64,000 bases of DNA from Cerioporus squamosus. Taxonomy: Eukaryota; Basidiomycota; Agaricomycetes; Polyporales; Polyporaceae. Shown piece after piece: positions 42,737 to 55,066 of the stretch. The number at the start of each line of letters is the position of its first letter. Positions within the stretch are counted from its first letter, which is position 1. The notes beneath the pieces were generated by a model, which saw nothing but the letters and a program-made list of their open reading frames with translations, did not search any database and was not told the origin of the DNA. The DNA is taken from NCBI GenBank assembly GCA_022592435.1, contig JABYQS010000060.1, positions 62,001 to 126,000 on the forward strand. The letters are read 5' to 3'. The translations under genes were made by a program, and so were the position numbers.

Positions 42737-44096
42737 TCACGGTGCAGTCGCACGTCGCTTCAGACCCTCTCGTACCAGCAACAGGGCAGTCACGTCCAAT
42801 CCCTCCTCAGCGAGGCACTTCTCGAGTCGGTCGAGGACTGGGTCCGGAAGGTGCCCCAACGCTTTCATGCGGGCCTCGTCGCTGATCCCGACACGACGCA
42901 ATGCATCTGCGAGCTCAGCCTTCAGACCCATGCCCTTCAAGAACCGCTCGACCACGTCTTCAACCTCTGGCTTGCGCTTCTTCGGAGTTTTCGGAATCTT
43001 CGGAGGAGGCACGCGAGGCACGCGGACGCCCTCCTTGCTGGACTGACAGAGCGCGCCTGCAGGAGTGTGCTGCTTGGGTTTCGAGGTGGATGACACTGGC
43101 TGCTCGTTTGCAGTTGGCTCCGGCTGCATGTAATGAGATTTGAACCCAGTGAGATGACTCCTGAAGTTGCGTAGGCTGAACCCGGGCCCGACCATGATCT
43201 CCTGTACGTTGACAAGCCGTTCAGCCAGCCGCTAAGACACAACCGTGACGACGGAGAGACTCACCCTCGGGGGATCGCACAGCAGACACCTCACACCCCA
43301 TCGGCTCTGGTCGTCCGACGTACTGCAAAAGACCGCCAATTGTACCGTTGGAAAAGACCCTCTAATATCAGAAATCGCATCATCGAACCATGACGGAATC
43401 TGCACGAGCAATCAGAGCTCGCAGCATGCAGTTGCTAAACTGGAGCACTTACTGCCAGAGGCGGCTCCCCCTGCTGAGGTGGACCATTCTTCTTTGCGGG
43501 CTCCTTGCCTTTGGAGGTCTTGCGTGCTTGCAGAACTACCGACTCGAGCGCGCCTTGATGTCTGGGTTGTTTGGTTTTCTTCTTCCGCTTGGAGCTCGAG
43601 ACAGAATTGGGCTGGACCTCGGAGTCGGAGGAGACGTATATGAACTCGCGCGTGTGTTGCGGTTCGGATGTGGCGATAGGCTCGCGAGCCGGGTGCGCTA
43701 TGGATGACGAGGCGGCCGCTGAGGTGGTCGGACCAGCGTCTGGTGATCGCGGCCAGGGAAGGAGGGAGCGCAACGACTATGAGCTGACGGACACTCACGA
43801 TGAGCCTTCTTCCCTCCTAGCCTTGCTACTTTCCGAGCCGTCTGTCCCTCCTCTCCAGCCCCAAGCTCTGCCCGAGGACGCTTCCGATAGGTAGAAGGCG
43901 AGGGGCCATCGTACATGTCATCATCAAACTCCTCCTCGTCTCCTGGGACGTATGTTGAGTCGCGTTCAGCAATGCGCTGGGAAGGAACAACCGTCGATCC
44001 CGAAAGACGGCTCCCAGTCCTCTCCCTCTCCTCGTCAGAGTCGAAGATGTAATTTACGCCCAGCGCGGCTTCGTGAGTGAAGGACCGTCCCCGCAT
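42737..44096 (-). CDS. Family X member 3: SIM-like motifs, C2H2-like finger, helical C-terminal domain, 394 residues
   Basis: Exons 43799-44096, 43453-43739, 43265-43399 and 42737-43201 close to 394 residues; introns are 53-63 bases with GT/AG ends. The start MRGRSFTHEAALG is followed by NYIFDSDEERE and an acidic patch, basic stretches (SYRKRPR-like), then REFIYVSSDSEVQ, a SUMO-interaction-like motif, and SSKRKKKTKQ. Next come WFDDAISDIRGSFP and VRCLLCDPP...GFSLRNFRSHLTGFKSH, a C-x2-C-x18-H-x5-H finger. The C-terminal about 65 residues (VEDVVERFLKGMGL, VGISDEARMKALGHLP, LDRLEKCLAEEGLD, LLLVREGLKRRA) align with members 1 and 2. The best-resolved member of the family. Probably nuclear; function unknown. 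Confidence 0.7.
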
Positions 44097-44860
44097 CGAG
44101 TGTGATAGAATGTGCAAGATATATACAAGATTATCGTACACCAGCCGGTTGGCCAGGAGAGGTCGAGGAGAAAAGAGCACAAGATGAATCGTGACACCGG
44201 GCGCCCTGCTTTGACGATCATCGATAGACGCGCGCGTGTAGTATGGCTCAACTTGTACCTAGGTGACCTCAGCCCTACCGCGCTGCGCACTAACATACTT
44301 AGTATTTTGTAAAGATGAACTTGAAACAATGTCTACAGAAGAAGAGATTCCACCTACTCCGGAGCAGAGCAAGGACATAGTGGTACTCCCTGCGGAGGCA
44401 CACACCGCCGCAGCGAGGGACAAGTAAGTCTGCCTTCGTTTTCTGTCAGACTAAGAGTGACGGAAACGGGTGCCGGAGGTATATGTGGCGTAGACAGTTC
44501 AGGTCCAGAAGTCATGACAGAGTGAAGTGAGCGAAGATCGAAGCATGAATGCATGAACCCTCGAGGATGGGCTTCATTGCAGTGGGCGCTCCGCCCCGCT
44601 GCCGTTATACTCGGCTTCGCGACATTGCATTGGTTACCACCACCTACGTGAGCCTCAACATGGACCGCCGCAATCTGGAGCGCAGCATCCTTCGTAACCA
44701 CCACCATGGCGATCCCGATGTCGACAAACCCCCGAGTCACCGACGTGTACGGCCGCTCATGGTTCTACAAAGTACACAACTCAAGATATTCAGTAGACAG
44801 TACATGGAGCCTTCGTGGTTCAGTCATTATAAGCAGATCGCAGGTGACATACAGGACCAG
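44097..44860. other. Intergenic; weak MFS-transporter-like leader at 44331
   Basis: A 31-codon plus-strand frame from the ATG at 44331 (MSTEEEIPPTPEQSKDIVVL) ends at a GTAAGT donor and recalls the cytosolic leader of monocarboxylate-type MFS transporters. No intact continuation is found, so it is at most a relic. Confidence 0.3.
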
Positions 44861-47204
44861 TTAGACTGGCGTGACTTGCAGTGGCATCTGTGCCCCGACT
44901 GTCTCTTCACCGTTGACGATAGGCGTAGCGAGACCAGCCGGCAATTGCACGATCTCGGGCTTGTCCTCCGGAATCGCAAACGCGAAACGCTCGACGAGCT
45001 CCACGAGAATAGCTTGTATCTCGATCAGCCTTGCGTCGGTTCATGGTCAGTTGGACGTAGTCACTGTGTAGCGACAATCATCTGACTTACGCAAATCGCC
45101 AGCTGGTGCGCACAGTGTAAGTCAATCACCGCAACGCCGAGAAAGATACTGAGAACACGTACCCGATACAACCTTGAAGCCCAGCTCCGAAAGTCATGAG
45201 GTTCGAAGTCACGCCGACGTACGTCTCGCCCATCTTCTCCTGCGCCAGGAAGCGGGAAGGGTTGAACTCATGAGCGTCCGGCCCCCAGATCTCCGGCAGC
45301 CTGCAGAAGAAACATCAGAGGTCTTCAGAACCAAGAGAGACTTCGGTACCACACCTGTTGTACGTCCAGATCGAAAGATACAGGTTCGTCCCACTCGGAA
45401 TCGGAACTTCGTTCACCACCTCCCCGTCGACATCGGTCACAGGATACGCCAGAGGTAGCATCTCATCCCTAGTTGACACACGGACGTACAGATAGACGAT
45501 CGGGTGCAGGCGGAGGATCTCCTTGATCGTGGCCACGACGAGGGGCATGGAGTCCATGTCGTCCACAGTGAAGTCGGAGTCGCCCCGTTCAGTCACGCGC
45601 GCCCGCACGGCTTGTATCTCCTCGCGCAACAAAGCCTGGTGCTCCGGATGCCGGGCCAGCTCGAAGAGCAGCCATGACATGCTGTTACTCGTCGTTTCGT
45701 GGCCTGAAGAGACGGTCAGTGAAAGCGCATACTGGCGGACTGTCGATAACTCACCTGCAAGGAGGAAGGTGGCCATCTGCGATATCATCTCGTCATCGCT
45801 CAGACGGTGCTTCGGGTCCTCCGCGGCGTTCGCTCGCACTGAGCGAAACACCATCAATCTGGGGCTATGCACATCGTGAAGGACAAGGCGCACCAATGAT
45901 GCTCATGATGTCGCGTTTGTTGGGAGCGTTGGCTGACTCCTCCAAGACCGCCTTTGTCTTCTCCTGAACGAGCGACCACGAGTAACTCTCGATCTTCTCC
46001 AGGGTGCGACGGAAGTGGATATGGTCTCTGGTAGGCAGGTATCTGACCAAGCGCAGGAGCCTATCGGGAAAGTAGGGCCAAAACGAGCGGAAGAGCAGCG
46101 TAGCTCGCGACGGGTAGGGAACAGATTGAGCGCTATAGCACCTTGGAGGTTAAAGCAAAGACGGCGGTCGGAGTGATAGAAGTAGACGTACAACATGTTC
46201 CTGTAGGCTTCCACGATGGGATTGATCTTGTCGTCCAGAGCTCCACAGTCGACATCGAAGGCAACTGCAAACAACGAGTTAGTGGTGCGACCTAGTCATA
46301 ATCGAGGCTGGACGGTACCTTCGCCGATCACATCGAGCGTGCACCTCGATATCCAGGTCAAGACATCCATCCGTTGACCACTCTCCGAGCCGCTTTGAAT
46401 TTCTTCCGTCCACAAGCGGCCAAGCTGTTGTCCGAAGTGAGTAGTTGAACATACAGCTGACATCATCGAGGAGTTCACCTTCTCAGCCGAGCGACGGAAC
46501 AGAGGAAGGAATGACCGGAGCTGTCCTGAAGTGAACGCAGGGTTCATGATCTTCCGCATGCGTGCGTGGTCGCTTCCTGGGATGGCATATGGGAAAGTAC
46601 ATCAGTACGGGTACCGGGGTACGAGGCGAGCGCGACGCAATTCACCGGTGACAGATAAGAGACCGGACTCTCCATTGATTTCACGACCAACCTGGTTAGA
46701 AAGGGCGCCCTTGACAAAGTGATAGCCGGACTTGTGCAATATATATTGAAGAGCCTGAGACAGTACCGACCCAGTGCAAGTCAGCGATAGCAGATATGCA
46801 TACCTCGCCTGGGATTCGGGAAGCCGTACCTTCGGGTCTGCTACCATCAGAAAGTCTTCCTAGAGGCATCGGATGGAGCAGTATGATCAGTTGTGCACGT
46901 CGAAGAGCACAGGAGGAACAACGAACGTTGAGGCATCCCTTCATTTTCCAGACTGTCCCATACTCGCGGCACCATTGCTGCTCCAGCGAGCCGACACTAC
47001 CCTGATGGTTCAACTCTTCCATATTACCTGTCGCAGACACGACGTCAGAGGGGACCGATTTGTCTATCAGAAGTACTGACCGCACAAAAAGCTGGGAGAT
47101 GGCGGGCCACGGAGCTTGCGGATATATCGCCCTGTGCGGTATCGGCGAAGCGCCGTTGCAGCAACAACGCCTAGGAGAAGTAAGATGACCACGTAGCCTT
47201 CCAT
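44861..47204 (-). CDS. Cytochrome P450 monooxygenase
   Basis: About 13 exons from the ATG at 47204 to the TAA at 44861, all open when joined at GT/AG sites. The N-terminal anchor is MEGYVVILLLLGVVAATAL. It continues with RGPPSPSFLCG, EYGTVWKMKGC, VADPKALQYIL, and GSDHARMRKIMNPAF (helix C). The I-helix oxygen motif is AGHETTSN, the ExxR motif is KEILRLHP, and PSRF lies in the meander. FGAGLQGCIGWRF carries the heme-binding Cys. It closes with VERFAFAIP and VTPV. The enzyme is a microsomal, CPR-dependent monooxygenase of a basidiomycete family; the substrate is not predictable. A truncated, inverted copy of its 3' half lies at 61.8-62.5 kb. The donor of exon 2 (GTTCGT) is unusual. Confidence 0.85.
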
Positions 47205-48214
47205 GTTGCTCAGCGTATCGAGAGGCGATCGATGCGAGTCGGCGCAGGATAGTAGGTGGGCGTGGGGTAGGAGGGCCGGGTAAGAAAGTAGCCAGCGAGG
47301 ACGACATCTTAAATAAGCTTGAGCACCGATCTACCACCCCGACAGTTGCGCAGTTGCCGGACTGGAGATTGAAGGGACCAATACGGTGAGGCAACGTGCT
47401 ACGTGTGCAGACTGCGGTATTATGACAGCTCGTGCAGGCCGCGCTCGAGGGGACAGGTAGCGGGGAACCCGACGGTGTGAGTTTCAACTTGACTTCCCAA
47501 ACAGACAAGTTCTAGTGTACCTGTCCATCTGGTGCGGCGTGGAGAGGATCCTGTTGAAGCGATCTGAGGTCCTATGGTAAAATATGTAGTCAGCCCATTC
47601 CCATGTGACTAGACCAAGGCGATATTCGAACTTACCAGGAGGTCGGCTAGCCATCTAAGGACGCACGACACGGTCACTCGAGCGGCATGAACTCTGGGTG
47701 GCAGCGTCATTATACTTCAGTGCGTCGTCTTGGCGGCATGAGGGCATACGCTTCCCAATATGAGGTGCACGGTTCGTACAAACTTGATGGAGCTGGCGAT
47801 GCATGTTTCGATACATTCAACGGTTCTGGACGCCCTGTTTGACGGGAAGCCATTTGGTTAGTTATCGAGGAAACGAAAGAGCATCGTAGCACCCACTTAC
47901 GTAGTGATCAATACTTGAGCTGTATCAGCTTGCTATGGTGGGTACAACCGGTATTGTGTCGACTCAAGCCCTGCGACCTATACTTGTTGATGAGAGATTG
48001 CAGCAACCATTGCCTACAGGCACTTGTGCGCTGTGATTGATTGCTCCTCAAAGCCGGAGAGCCACTCGGAGTGGCCGGCCAGCCACGACAATGCCACTCG
48101 GTGGCCTAAGCGGGATGGACAAACCGTAAACGCATCGCCGTCGCGGCGTTGCCACAACAAAGGCCTTTGAAGACGCATATTATCCCTCCTTGTACCTTGC
48201 ATCCACAAACACTC
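47205..48214. other. Divergent intergenic region, P450 / DUF6914-like gene
   Basis: 1 kb with no gene seen. The part beyond 48015 is duplicated in arm B; the rest is not. Confidence 0.5.
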
Positions 48215-49011
48215 ATGCCTGCCGCGTCCAACTCTAAACCTGACGAGGTCGAGCTTCAAAGGTGAGCACCACCGCCATGACTTTCATCATACATGAACAC
48301 CGACCTTCCACCCTCGTCTCTTTCCTTCTCAGGCTCATCCCCAAAGCCAACCACGAAGCTCCTACCACACACGAACCACCGGCCACCCAGGAACCACCCA
48401 ACGATCGCGAACTCCGCAGAGAGTTGACCCGCAGACACCTCTACCTCGCCCTGTACGACGACACGCGCCTCCCGGAGCAACCCCTCCGCATTCACTGGGC
48501 CCTCATCCTCGCGCCCACGCCCAAGCACGAGGACCCACACTCCTTCGCCAAGACGAACACGCTCTTCCACGTCACGAGCACGAACGGCCACTGGGACCTC
48601 GAGCGGCGCTCCGTCGAATGCGTCCGCACGCCCGCGATGCTCGGCCGCGTATTCCTGGGCAAGGTCGAGCGGCGACATGTCTCGCACGTCGAAAAGCGGT
48701 TGGGAGATGCGCGGAAGGTGCGCAGCGAGTGCGTATGGTGGGACTGCAGAGGGTGGGTTGAGGAGGCGCTGATCGACCTTACGAGGGAGCGGTGGTTGCA
48801 GCTCGGAGGGTTGATTCAGCTGGACCGCTTGTTTGCGTTCGCGCAGAGGTTTGGCGAGGAAGTCGTCGAGAAGGGCTTGAACGCCGGGTTCGAGATGCCG
48901 ATCACTGTGGACTATCCTGGTCCTGGCCTGTGAGTTTCTTCACCTTGCCGCTGCTTCTTGCGATATTAACTGGGACGGTGCGTTAGCATCCCGAGCAAGA
49001 TCATCAAGTGA
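48215..49011 (+). CDS. DUF6914-like basidiomycete protein, 222 residues
   Basis: Exons 48215-48261, 48333-48929 and 48987-49011 close to 222 residues. After a short hydrophilic leader (MPAASNSKPDEVELQR) the core reads RRHLYLALYDDTRLPEQP, IHWALILAPTPKHEDP, LFHVTSTNGHWDLERR, TPAMLGRVFLGKVE, and WWDCRGWVEEALIDL. It ends near MPITVDYPGPG. This order of motifs matches a family common in Agaricomycetes that I recall as DUF6914; the name should be checked. No catalytic function is known. The inverted copy at 60.9-61.6 kb is frameshifted, so this is the surviving gene. Confidence 0.75.
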
Positions 49012-49111
49012 ACGAGAGCCTGCGCACCAGGCCCTGTATCAGTACCTCTTTCTTGTCATACCGTATACTTGTCCAGATCATTCTTAGCGTAGCCTTGCAT
49101 GTCTATCCTGA

Positions 49112-50374
49112 CTACTTTTGCCCCGCACGTACCCACGCCCGTATGCGAGCCCAAGCCTCATCGACCCGAGCAGGCCACGCCAACTCCACGTTCCGGAAGA
49201 TCAAGAAGTCATGGCTGAACCTCTCGAGGATCTCCCCCGCCGCGTACGAAGTCACCGGGGCTCCCGCCTCTGTCAATCGAGACACCAGCGCGACAATCGA
49301 CGGAGCGAAGCTCTCCGCTGCACCATAGTAGACGAGCGTAGGCGGCCACTGCCCTGGAGGCGGAGGGTGCAGAGATGGGGAGAAGTACGGCTCGGACAAG
49401 TGCTCGGGGGAGAGTGGCCCAAGCAGACGTTTCACCTGCGGTCTATCGCGTTCACTAGAACATCTCAGCGTTGGCTCAGGAAGGCGCACCAGTGCGAGGT
49501 AGAGACACTCACACCGAGAGGTCAACCCACGGGCTCAGCAGTATCAAGCCTCCCGGCAGCGACACGTCGGTGCTCTCGAGCAGGTAGCGCTGCAGCGCGA
49601 GGACGAGATGCCCTCCTGCCGAGTCTCCGATGAGCATGATCCTGCTTGGGGGACGTTCATCGAGTGCACCAGGTAGCGGTACGCGGAGAGTGCCTCTAGA
49701 ATCTGGAGAGGGAAAGGTTTCGTTGGGTCTTCGCCCATGCCAACCAGGGAGTACTCCACCGCTGGGTGGATCGTTCAACACCAACGTAGTACCTTGCGGG
49801 AGAGGGAGAAGGCTCACATAGAAGGCACGCGCATATGTCGCGCTAGAAGTTGCATCTCTCTGTCAGGCTCTCTCAGCTGTCTGAACTCGAGACGAAGGAC
49901 ATACATCGATGAAGCCCGGGGTATACCTGCGCACGCACGCACAGAGTTAGACACCGCACAATCGAATGAGAACGCGGACAACGTACGAGACCCTCCAGTC
50001 CGCACGTCCCTCGCACTCCCAATGGAATACCCTCCACCATGCAAGTACAAGCCAACCCATCCCTGTCCTCGCCTTACCTCCTCCAACGACGCCTCGAGTT
50101 CCTCAGGAAACCACCACATCGCATCGACAGGCCCGACTTCGACCCTCGCCTCGCCCGCCCATTGCTTCATGACCTCACTGACGGAGTCGATTGGAACCGG
50201 CTGGATCGCACCTTCGACATAAGTCGTTTCTGCCGCATGGACGACGTCCGCAGGGGGAAGTTTGTTCCGGAGACGGGCTGCGAGCTTCCGAATAGCCTTC
50301 ATCGGCGTCCACAGGCAGGATTCGCAAGTGATATGATTGACGGTGACAGATAGAAATACTACAGTGAGAGACAA
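49112..50374 (-). pseudogene. HSL-type alpha/beta hydrolase copy A, frameshifted
   Basis: The same exon layout as copy B at 59.5-60.75 kb. LYLHGGGYSIGSARDV (oxyanion hole), VEYSLVGMGEDPTKPFPLQIL, GDSAGG (nucleophile elbow), SPWVDLS, and FSHDFLIF (catalytic His) are all recognisable. Just before GDSAGG, copy A has one base fewer than copy B (49645-49652, after the codons for MNVP), which throws the nucleophile exon out of frame. It would need a sequencing error to be functional. All splice sites appear retained. It converges with the DUF6914-like gene. Confidence 0.7.
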
Positions 50375-50662
50375 GACGACAAGCCAAGGGGAGAGGAAGA
50401 GATGTACGAATCACCGGCTCTGCCCCTCCGACACGTCCAGAAGGGCGCGGCCAAAGCCGAGCACTGAGACATCCGCAGCTCGTTTTCCGCCCTGCTTTGG
50501 CACAGACCAGCCACGGAGCTCTCTGCCAGAGACAGCGAGCTCGAGCTCGACGGCCTGCAATTTGACGTGAGGTGCGTTTACCAGAACCCGGCGCGTCGCT
50601 CGCGATGAAGTACTTTACTGCCGGCGCTTGCTACACGTGGCCGCTCCGATGCGGCCGGGCAG

Positions 50663-51103
50663 CCAGGTCGCGCGGAAATCCGACGGTCGCAGGACTGTTG
50701 TGCGCACGAAACAGAGATATGGTGCAACAGGACAGCAGGATACTCGAAAGTCCGATTCACGACCATGCATCGATTATCCAGTCCATATGATACCTACGAA
50801 CGAGAGACAGCCGGTAGCGGCGAAAGCGGTCTGCGACCAGTCATGCGATAGTAACCAAGTGTGTGTGCGAGAGCAAAGTCCATTAATGTCTGCGGAGCGT
50901 AAGAGAGGAGGGGAGGAGGGCGGACGGGGAGAAGTCCCTAAGGGGCTTACGGAGAAACGAAGTGGAAATAAGTAGGTGAAATAAAACGTGCGGAGATGCA
51001 GGTTCGATATTCGTGCTAGTCCGTAAGATACGTCGTGAGGGTTCGGAAACTATCCAACTGTTCCGAATGCAGCCTTTAAGCTGCGAGCAGAAAAGCCTGC
51101 AGC
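50663..51103. other. No gene seen
   Basis: Unique sequence just inside the end of arm A. Confidence 0.4.
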
Positions 51104-53235
51104 TCACAGCCGGGCAACAGCGCCGACTGCACCAACAAACGCACCAACGACGCCCACGATGAGCGCAGTGAACGCGCCGGCGGGCAGGCCGACGGCGCCG
51201 TTGAACGGCACGTACGGGTCGGAGCTCTGCGAAGGAGACGACTGGTCCGTCGAATTGATCTGGCCGCCCGTGAGGTTCGCGCCGTTGGGGCCGATCGGGC
51301 GCGAGCTATCGGTGAAAGCGCAGGTCGAGGACGTGCAGATGCACTCGCCCTTGATCGGGTCCCAGAACGGCGTCGAGCAGTTAGACGAGACTAGCGAGTA
51401 GTATGTGTAAGTGCATGCACTAGGATGAAAATTGCAGCATACTCACTGCGGACACGCGGCGCCGCCGAGGCAGTCGACTGCGCGGGGCTCGGGTTGGACG
51501 GCGTGGGAGGGTCGGACGGGCAGCCGTAGCACGTGTAGAAGGGGAAGTCCGAGAAGGGGCAGAGCTCGACAAGGCCGGCCTCGTTCTGCGGCATACCGTT
51601 GCAGATCTTCAAGTTTGGGTCGACCGCGGGCGTCGAGCACTTGAGCGGCGCGAAGTCGTTCAAGTTGGAGATCGGCGTCGGGTTCTTCACCCATGCGAGA
51701 AGCTGCTCGGACGAGACGATCCATACTACAGTCGATATACATGTCAATTCATGTTGACCGTGATTTGTGCAATCAATCAATGGCCTACCGTTCTGCTGCT
51801 GCTGCGCCCAGTCCAGGAATTGGTTAATCATGTTGATGGTCGACTTCGAAGCGGTCGATCCGGGGACGGAGAGCTTAACGGACACAATAGGCTTAGCGGA
51901 ATGAACAGCCCAGAGACGTACGCGAAACCTACCGAGACGTGGATCGGGTGCGTGTACAAACCGAACGGCTGGCGCTTGCCGTTGTAGTGCGCCGTGAACG
52001 TGTTCTTGAGGTACTCCAGCGTAGCGGTATCGTTGACGGCGCTCTCACCATTGGCAGTGTCCCTGCATGGTTGCTCGTCAATTACCTCGCAATCCGGGGA
52101 TGATGTCATAACTCACAGCCAAGGGTCCATCAAGTGGGGTCCGTCGATGCCACGGTTGTCGAACAGAGCGTACATCGGGATCTCCCAGAATCCGGGGAGC
52201 TTCGGCTCGCCCTTGCACATGTTCGGGACCGCGAGACAGTCGTTAGCCATGCCGTTGTCCAAAGTGTACGGCCAGAACGCGTCGGTGTCGTCCTCAGTGA
52301 CGGGGATGGAAGCCGAGGCAGACGAGTCGTACGTGAAGCCCATGTCGTGGAGCATCTTGAGAGTGTCGACGCTGTAGTTCAGGAAGGGCGCGCGGAAGCC
52401 CTGGATGGACGAGAGCGGGATACCGGCAAGCTGGTTAAGGGCAATGAGGTTACCCGAAACCTCGTCCTCCGGAGGGGTCCCGACGTGCGTCATTCTGGAT
52501 GGTACGAGCGTTAGTACATGCGCTTGCTAGGGAACGGGCATTCCTCTCAATCCCGCCGCAAATCTCGGGAGAGATCGACGAGCAGGCGAGGGCGTCCTGC
52601 AAGCGGCAAACCACACAGGGAGGGAAATGCCCATGCCGCGGCGGCGGGTGGGGCCTCGAGAAGACGCCTCACAAGAGACGCCGTCTGCATACGGCCGCCG
52701 TGCTCGAGAGAACAAACACTCACGTATGGTCAGCAATCTCGTTGCCCGCGACATACCAGTCGGTGACGAGGGTGTAGTTGGTGTAGTCGATCGAAGTATA
52801 GTAAGTCATCTTCGGCTGGCATCCGTTGGGGTTTTTGCGGTGGGCGAGGAACTGGTTGACGGCATCGAGGGTGTAGCTTTGGACGGCGTCATCGGCAGTG
52901 AAGACGATGAACATAGGCGTTTGGTCCTATTGGGTGCATGACGAGGTTAGTGGATGCGTCCACCGGTGCGCAGCAGTTTGTGTATGCGGGGGTATGTCCG
53001 TGCTTCGCACTCGCACGCAAACAGAAACAGAAACCGGTAAAAGACTTACCGGACTGAGGCCACCCGGGGGATTGGTGCTCGCGCAGTTGCAGTTGGGGAG
53101 CTTGCATGAGTTCGGGTCGCAGGAGTAGCCTGCGGCTGCCGACGACGAGGTAGGGCCGGAGAGCTGGCCCTCCTCCTGAGCGAGGACGAGGCCAAGGAGG
53201 GGGAGGACGGCCGCGAAGAGAGTCGCGGGGAGCAT
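51104..53235 (-). CDS. Chitin-deacetylase-like polysaccharide deacetylase (CE4), membrane/GPI-anchored
   Basis: At least seven exons; well supported are 53050-53235, 52734-52926, 52118-52494 and the exon from 52062 down. Signal peptide MLPATLFAAVLPLLGLVLAQ, then YSCDPNSCKLPNCNCAS. The deacetylase domain starts FIVFTADDAVQSYT, continues with EIADHTMTH (metal-binding H-x3-H), FRAPFLNY, DSSASASIP, and FGLYTHPIH. A C-terminal Cys-rich part (CPFSDFPFYTCYGC; TCSTPFWDP-like) leads into a Ser/Pro stretch and a terminal hydrophobic segment (GVVGAFVGAVGAVA) that fits a GPI signal. The enzyme would act in the cell wall on chitin. Motif 1 is TADDA rather than TFDDG, as in the cda-like fungal subgroup, so activity is uncertain. 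Intron 2 is long (239 bases). Confidence 0.82.
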
Positions 53236-55066
53236 GGCGGACGACTTTGCGGAAAGGCAAGGAAGACGGCGAGGGCGTAGATGGGGGGCAGAAAAGAGCG
53301 TGCTGGGCTGTCGCAGGGTATATAAAACGCAGAGGGCGGACTGGGCTGGCGGGCGTGGTCTGGAAACAGGGAGAGCGCAACAGAACAGAACAGAGCCAGC
53401 TGACACAGCCAATCGCGCGCGTCCCCGGCCAAAGCAGCCCGTCAGCTCCATCAGCCCAACGCCGTGCCGGCATCTGTTCTCTGCAACGCCCGTCTCTGCT
53501 CCCCGAGTGCGCTCGACGCAGCCCAGCTCATCCTGAACGACTACTGCCTCTTTCGTCCTCGCCACGGGAAGGAGAAGAGGAAGGCGGCGCGCTTCTCACA
53601 GTACGCTTCATTGACGGGACTTGTCTGCCACGCGCATTCACCCACGCCCAGCCGTGCCCACGCTCGAAGTGCACGGCTGTAATGGCCCCGTCGTGGATGA
53701 TGCGCTATTCCTGGACGTCTTCGGCATGGCTTCGCTCGAGACAAGCCAAGGTCATGTCGAGGTGCATCCTTACCTTCCTACCCGAGCCGAGCGGGGCTGA
53801 TCGAGATCAGGCGCACGGGAGCAGGGAAGCATGCTGGCTCAAGTGACGGTACCCGTGTATGGTGAGTGTCTCGTTCAGGTTAGGGGATGCTCTATTCGAT
53901 GCTTGTCGCGATGTATGGTACCTACCAACTAGCTACTTCCCCGACTACCAATCCATCCCTTCCATCAATTGTCCCACCAGTAGTGTTGGTCTCCCTCGAG
54001 TGCTTCTGCCGGCTGTGGAGATGTTCTTGTGATTGTTGCAGATGGTATCGTTCCATCTTGTATGATATCACCCTTAGCTGCTGTGGAATCGCAAGGTAGC
54101 AAGAAGGGCAGCGATCCAGGATCCTCGATGGCACATGTTCCTGGAGCAGTCTATTCGCGTCTCGGGGACGATTCCACAGGTGCGATCCAAGCCTAACGGC
54201 CGCAGTATCCGGATAGCGGCGGATCCAGGCGGGCAAGGGGAAGCGAGCATGCATTCTGCATTGCGCCGTCGTGGACTTATGTATCGTGGTCTGACGTGAG
54301 TTTTATGTCCTTCGTATCGTCAACATCGTCCCTCCATTCACTCTCATCCTGATGGCTTTCCAGCCTCCGGCCTGCGTGGTCAAAGAAATGGCTTCTGCTT
54401 GTCACCATGCGCACCGACCCCGATCTTCACTCCCTACCGTGCTTCACGCCGACTGCAGACTACATCCGCGTCGCGAACGCCCCAGAACGTTTGTATGTAT
54501 GCATGGCACACGACGTACTTGCTGTCGCTCGCTTACTTCAATCCGCAGTGAAAACGCCAGGGTAAATGCAGGAACGGATCGATGCATCCGACGACCAGGT
54601 GGAACAGCGTCAGGGTACAGATATGTGAGGTCGAATCAGCTGCATCACTCCGCTGCTTGGAGCTGGGTCTGAAGCCCCGCCAAACCAGCACTCGCATTTC
54701 GAGAGTTTCATTCTTCAGTCTTCCATTCCGGATGAAAGATGCGATCTACTCTACAGCTGCCATAAGTTACAGTACATACGTCAAAAGAACGAAGCTCGCA
54801 ACACCCATTGAACCTCCTTGCGACCACACCCGGTCAGGCAAACGGTGTCAGGTGCATCTGCATCCCAGCATAATCTGTTCGGCCATACACCGTCTCGTCC
54901 TTCTCCCTCATCAACAGCAGCACCCCAATCAAGAGGTGGTCCATCAGCCGGTGCGCTGTAGGCTGGACGACCAGAGTCCGCGGAGCCGTCGGAGTGAAGG
55001 TCGCTATTGGGGCCGAATCGTAGTATGCCTGCCAACGTCAACTTCCAGGTGAGCTTCGACTCTGTT
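53236..55066. other. No gene seen
   Basis: 1.8 kb of mostly non-coding sequence with short ORFs on both strands. The first 120 bases carry the deacetylase promoter (TATATAAAAC near 53320). Confidence 0.45.

Larger units (their letters stand above)
45100..50662 (+). repeat. Inverted segmental duplication, arm A
   Basis: Two blocks match arm B in reverse complement: 48015-50662 with 59195-61830, and 45100-45755 with 61832-62475. The 2.26 kb between the blocks (P450 5' half and its upstream region) is absent from arm B. The outer boundary near 50662 is sharp: GCCGGGCAGC is shared, then similarity stops. Confidence 0.8.

Noticed and set aside
44549..45085. 178-codon plus-strand ORF
   Set aside because: It overlaps the last P450 exons on the other strand; the P450 frame is clearly the coding one.
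50337..50570. ORF conserved in both duplication arms (also 59286-59519)
   Set aside because: Conserved because the arms are copies; it lies antisense to the hydrolase 5' region and has no other support.
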